Origin: Afipia sp. GAS231
GTDB lineage: Bacteria; Pseudomonadota; Alphaproteobacteria; Rhizobiales; Xanthobacteraceae
Reading direction: 5' to 3'
DNA: 64,000 bases
NCBI RefSeq assembly: GCF_900103365.1
Contig: NZ_LT629703.1
Location: forward strand, 1,488,001-1,552,000
In this document: in pieces, positions 62,511-64,000 of the stretch
How positions within the stretch are numbered: position 1 is the first letter of the stretch
How the letters are laid out: every line of letters begins with the position of its first letter
Notes under the pieces: model-generated
What the model was told of the DNA's origin: nothing
Database searches by the model: none
What the model saw: only the letters and a program-made list of their open reading frames with translations
Made by a program: the position numbers and the translations under genes

Positions 62511-63404
62511 ATGGCCGATTTGAATGATATCGCTGTTTTCGTGAGGGTTGCGCAGTTCGAAAGCTTCAGTCGCGCAGCACACGCCCTTGGCATGCCCGTT
62601 TCTACGGTCAGCCGGAAAGTCGCAGCGCTTGAGGCGGAACTGGGCGTAACGCTGCTGCAAAGGACGACGCGCAAGCTTGCGCTCACTTCACAAGGTCGGA
62701 ATTATTTCAATCAATGCAGCGAACCGCTTAACCTGCTGTTCGACGCGGAACGGGTTTTGACACAGACCCAAAAGAAACCGGAGGGGTCACTCAAAATCTC
62801 CGTGCCCGTGGTTTTAGGGCAAGGCCCGTTTCTCGAATTTATTTCTGATTTTCTGAAAAACTATCCGCGCATCAATATCGATCTTTTCATCACCAACGTG
62901 TTTTTGGATTTGATCGCTGAAAATGTGGATGTTGGCATTCGCTTTGGCGAATTGAAAGACTCAACGTTGATTGCAAAAAAGCTTGGCAGCCAAGTCCGTT
63001 ATGTTGTCGCTTCTCCCGAATATTTGAGAGATCGGAAACCTCCAACCAAACCCGAAGACCTCAAACTGCATCAGTGTGTCTTGCTCAATGGCAAAAATAG
63101 CGAAGCGGAGTGGGAATTACTGAATGGACGCAAACGCGCCAGAATTCGTGTTTCAGGCCCCATTTCGAGCCGAGATTTCCAATCAGTCAGTACGTTTGTT
63201 TACAGAGGGCACGGCGTAGGTTTTCTGCCTTCGACCTATTGCAACGACAAGATCAGAAAAGGTGAGCTCTTGAGGTTGCTGCCTGGCTGGACTTCCAAGG
63301 AACTCGACGTCCATACCGTCTACCCCACAAGAGACTTCCTTCCTTCAAGGCTCCATGTATTTCTCGAAGCACTGAGGGCTTGGAAAAGCCCACCGTGGGG
63401 TTAA
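62511..63404 (+). CDS. LysR-family transcriptional regulator
   Basis: 297 residues from the ATG at 62511. The N-terminal winged helix (FESFSRAAHALGMPVSTVSR then KVAALEAELGVTLLQRTTRK) and the substrate-binding domain starting at about residue 90 (LKISVPVVLGQGPFLEFISD) are complete. The gene is AT-richer than its surroundings. It is divergent from the Ohr-AhpD-SDR set and probably controls it, sensing a peroxide or a related electrophile. Confidence 0.92.
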   Translation: MADLNDIAVFVRVAQFESFSRAAHALGMPVSTVSRKVAALEAELGVTLLQRTTRKLALTSQGRNYFNQCSEPLNLLFDAERVLTQTQKKPEGSLKISVPVVLGQGPFLEFISDFLKNYPRINIDLFITNVFLDLIAENVDVGIRFGELKDSTLIAKKLGSQVRYVVASPEYLRDRKPPTKPEDLKLHQCVLLNGKNSEAEWELLNGRKRARIRVSGPISSRDFQSVSTFVYRGHGVGFLPSTYCNDKIRKGELLRLLPGWTSKELDVHTVYPTRDFLPSRLHVFLEALRAWKSPPWG

Positions 63405-63674
63405 GACCAAAAAGAGGCTGTGGAGAGCGCGGCGTCGCCCTGCTCATCTACGTGCCTCGGACGCATCGCCGCTGCAGATGGCCGTTCTCACCGGCTGATC
63501 TCCCAACCCGCTCATCGCGTCCGGCCGAAGCCGCAAGATTGTGCCGATCTACGAAAGAGTGTCTTCCTGCTGGCGGCTGTTCGTCCGACGGTTAAGTCGT
63601 CCCATATACCGAACAAGTTCAGGGGGTGCCTGGCGTGCCCAAACGTAACCAAGCGAGTAGCGAGCGGCCTTTCC
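63405..63674. other. Spacer between lysR and the DsbA-family gene
   Basis: 270 nt. No gene, terminator or clear regulatory element stands out. Confidence 0.4.
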
Positions 63675-64000
63675 ATGACAAAAACAGTCAAGATCGACTT
63701 CATATCTGATGTGTCATGCCCTTGGTGCGTGATTGGGTTGGGAAACCTGGATGCTGCGCTGAACCGCTTCGAAGGTCGATTAGCAGCCGACATTCGTTTT
63801 CAGCCCTTCGAACTCAATCCGGGCATCCCGCCGGAGGGTGAGAGCCGCTTCGACAACGTGGCACGCAAATACGGCGTCGGGCGAGAGCAGGCGATCGTGA
63901 ACCGTGAGCGCCAGCGTGCCCTGGCCGCGCAAGTGGGCTTCGACATGGTGACAACCGACGAAAGCCGGTTCTACAACACATTTGACGCGCATCGCCTGCT
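63675..64000 (+). CDS. DsbA-family oxidoreductase (FrnE-like), N-terminal part
   Basis: Starts at the ATG at 63675 and runs open to the window edge (108 codons seen). The thioredoxin-fold motif with the CPWC active site is VKIDFISDVSCPWCVIGLGN, followed by DIRFQPFELNPGIPPEGE, as in FrnE-type 2-hydroxychromene-2-carboxylate-isomerase/DsbA relatives. No signal peptide, so cytoplasmic. The product fits the redox theme of the preceding genes. Confidence 0.85.
   Translation, partial: MTKTVKIDFISDVSCPWCVIGLGNLDAALNRFEGRLAADIRFQPFELNPGIPPEGESRFDNVARKYGVGREQAIVNRERQRALAAQVGFDMVTTDESRFYNTFDAHRL

Overview
The window looks like chromosomal DNA of a Bradyrhizobium-type alphaproteobacterium (Rhizobiales). 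It is GC-rich, and it carries Liv-type ABC operons with embedded acyl-CoA ligases, an Omp31-like porin and a rhizobial integrative conjugative element (ICE). The call rests on gene content and codon style, not on a database match.

Layout. Positions 1-1574 are backbone: the 3' half of a secretin gene (gspD) followed by a small Sel1-repeat protein. About 1.6-29.7 kb is a mosaic, partly decayed mobile region. Its left part holds a MATE pseudogene, a GSU2403-type nucleotidyltransferase with two inverted-repeat operators, a headless relaxase fragment, a Fic protein with its own palindrome, and an MFS transporter. The middle is an ICEMlSymR7A-like transfer and regulation module read on the minus strand: qseM, fseA (split by an apparent +1 frameshift), rdfS, DUF2840, traF, a lytic transglycosylase, an IS66 remnant, a relaxase, traG and two ribbon-helix-helix proteins; qseC is divergent from qseM. 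Next come a hipBA pair and the ICE accessory operon (ardC, a truncated parB, a toprim protein, DUF2493, a small protein, DUF736). A small DNA-binding protein and a tyrosine recombinase close the region at about 29.65 kb. No trb mating-pair genes and no traR/traI are visible, so the element is incomplete, split, or only mobilizable.

The ICE operons contain three sets of repeated RNA-like structures: twin leader hairpins in front of ardC and the parB remnant, twin foldbacks about 100 nt upstream of DUF736 and DUF2493, and a two-copy element with compensatory base changes in its second hairpin.

From 29.7 to 33.0 kb there is an enoyl-CoA hydratase, a small protein and a molybdopterin oxidoreductase. 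From 33.3 to 36.8 kb lies a graveyard of fragments (serine recombinase, histidine kinase, porin, IS110) around an Omp31-like porin and one conserved small protein.

From 37.1 to 59.7 kb there is one catabolic locus: a TetR regulator, two acyl-CoA ligases, a kinase-like phosphotransferase, two substrate-binding proteins, one complete LivFGHM importer, an FAD oxidoreductase, a Rieske dioxygenase alpha/beta pair, an acyl-CoA dehydrogenase, an SDR, an alpha/beta hydrolase, enoyl-CoA hydratases (one fused to a SnoaL-like domain) and a frameshifted thioesterase. Four copies of one operator-like sequence lie at the TetR gene and at three other transcription-unit starts, which suggests that the TetR protein controls the locus. 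The genes point to import, CoA activation, ring hydroxylation and beta-oxidation-like breakdown of an unidentified, probably aromatic or cyclic, carboxylic acid.

Positions 60.0-64.0 kb hold a VIT-family pseudogene, an SDR, an AhpD-like protein, an Ohr/OsmC peroxidase, a divergent LysR regulator and the start of a DsbA-family oxidoreductase, a redox or stress-type set.
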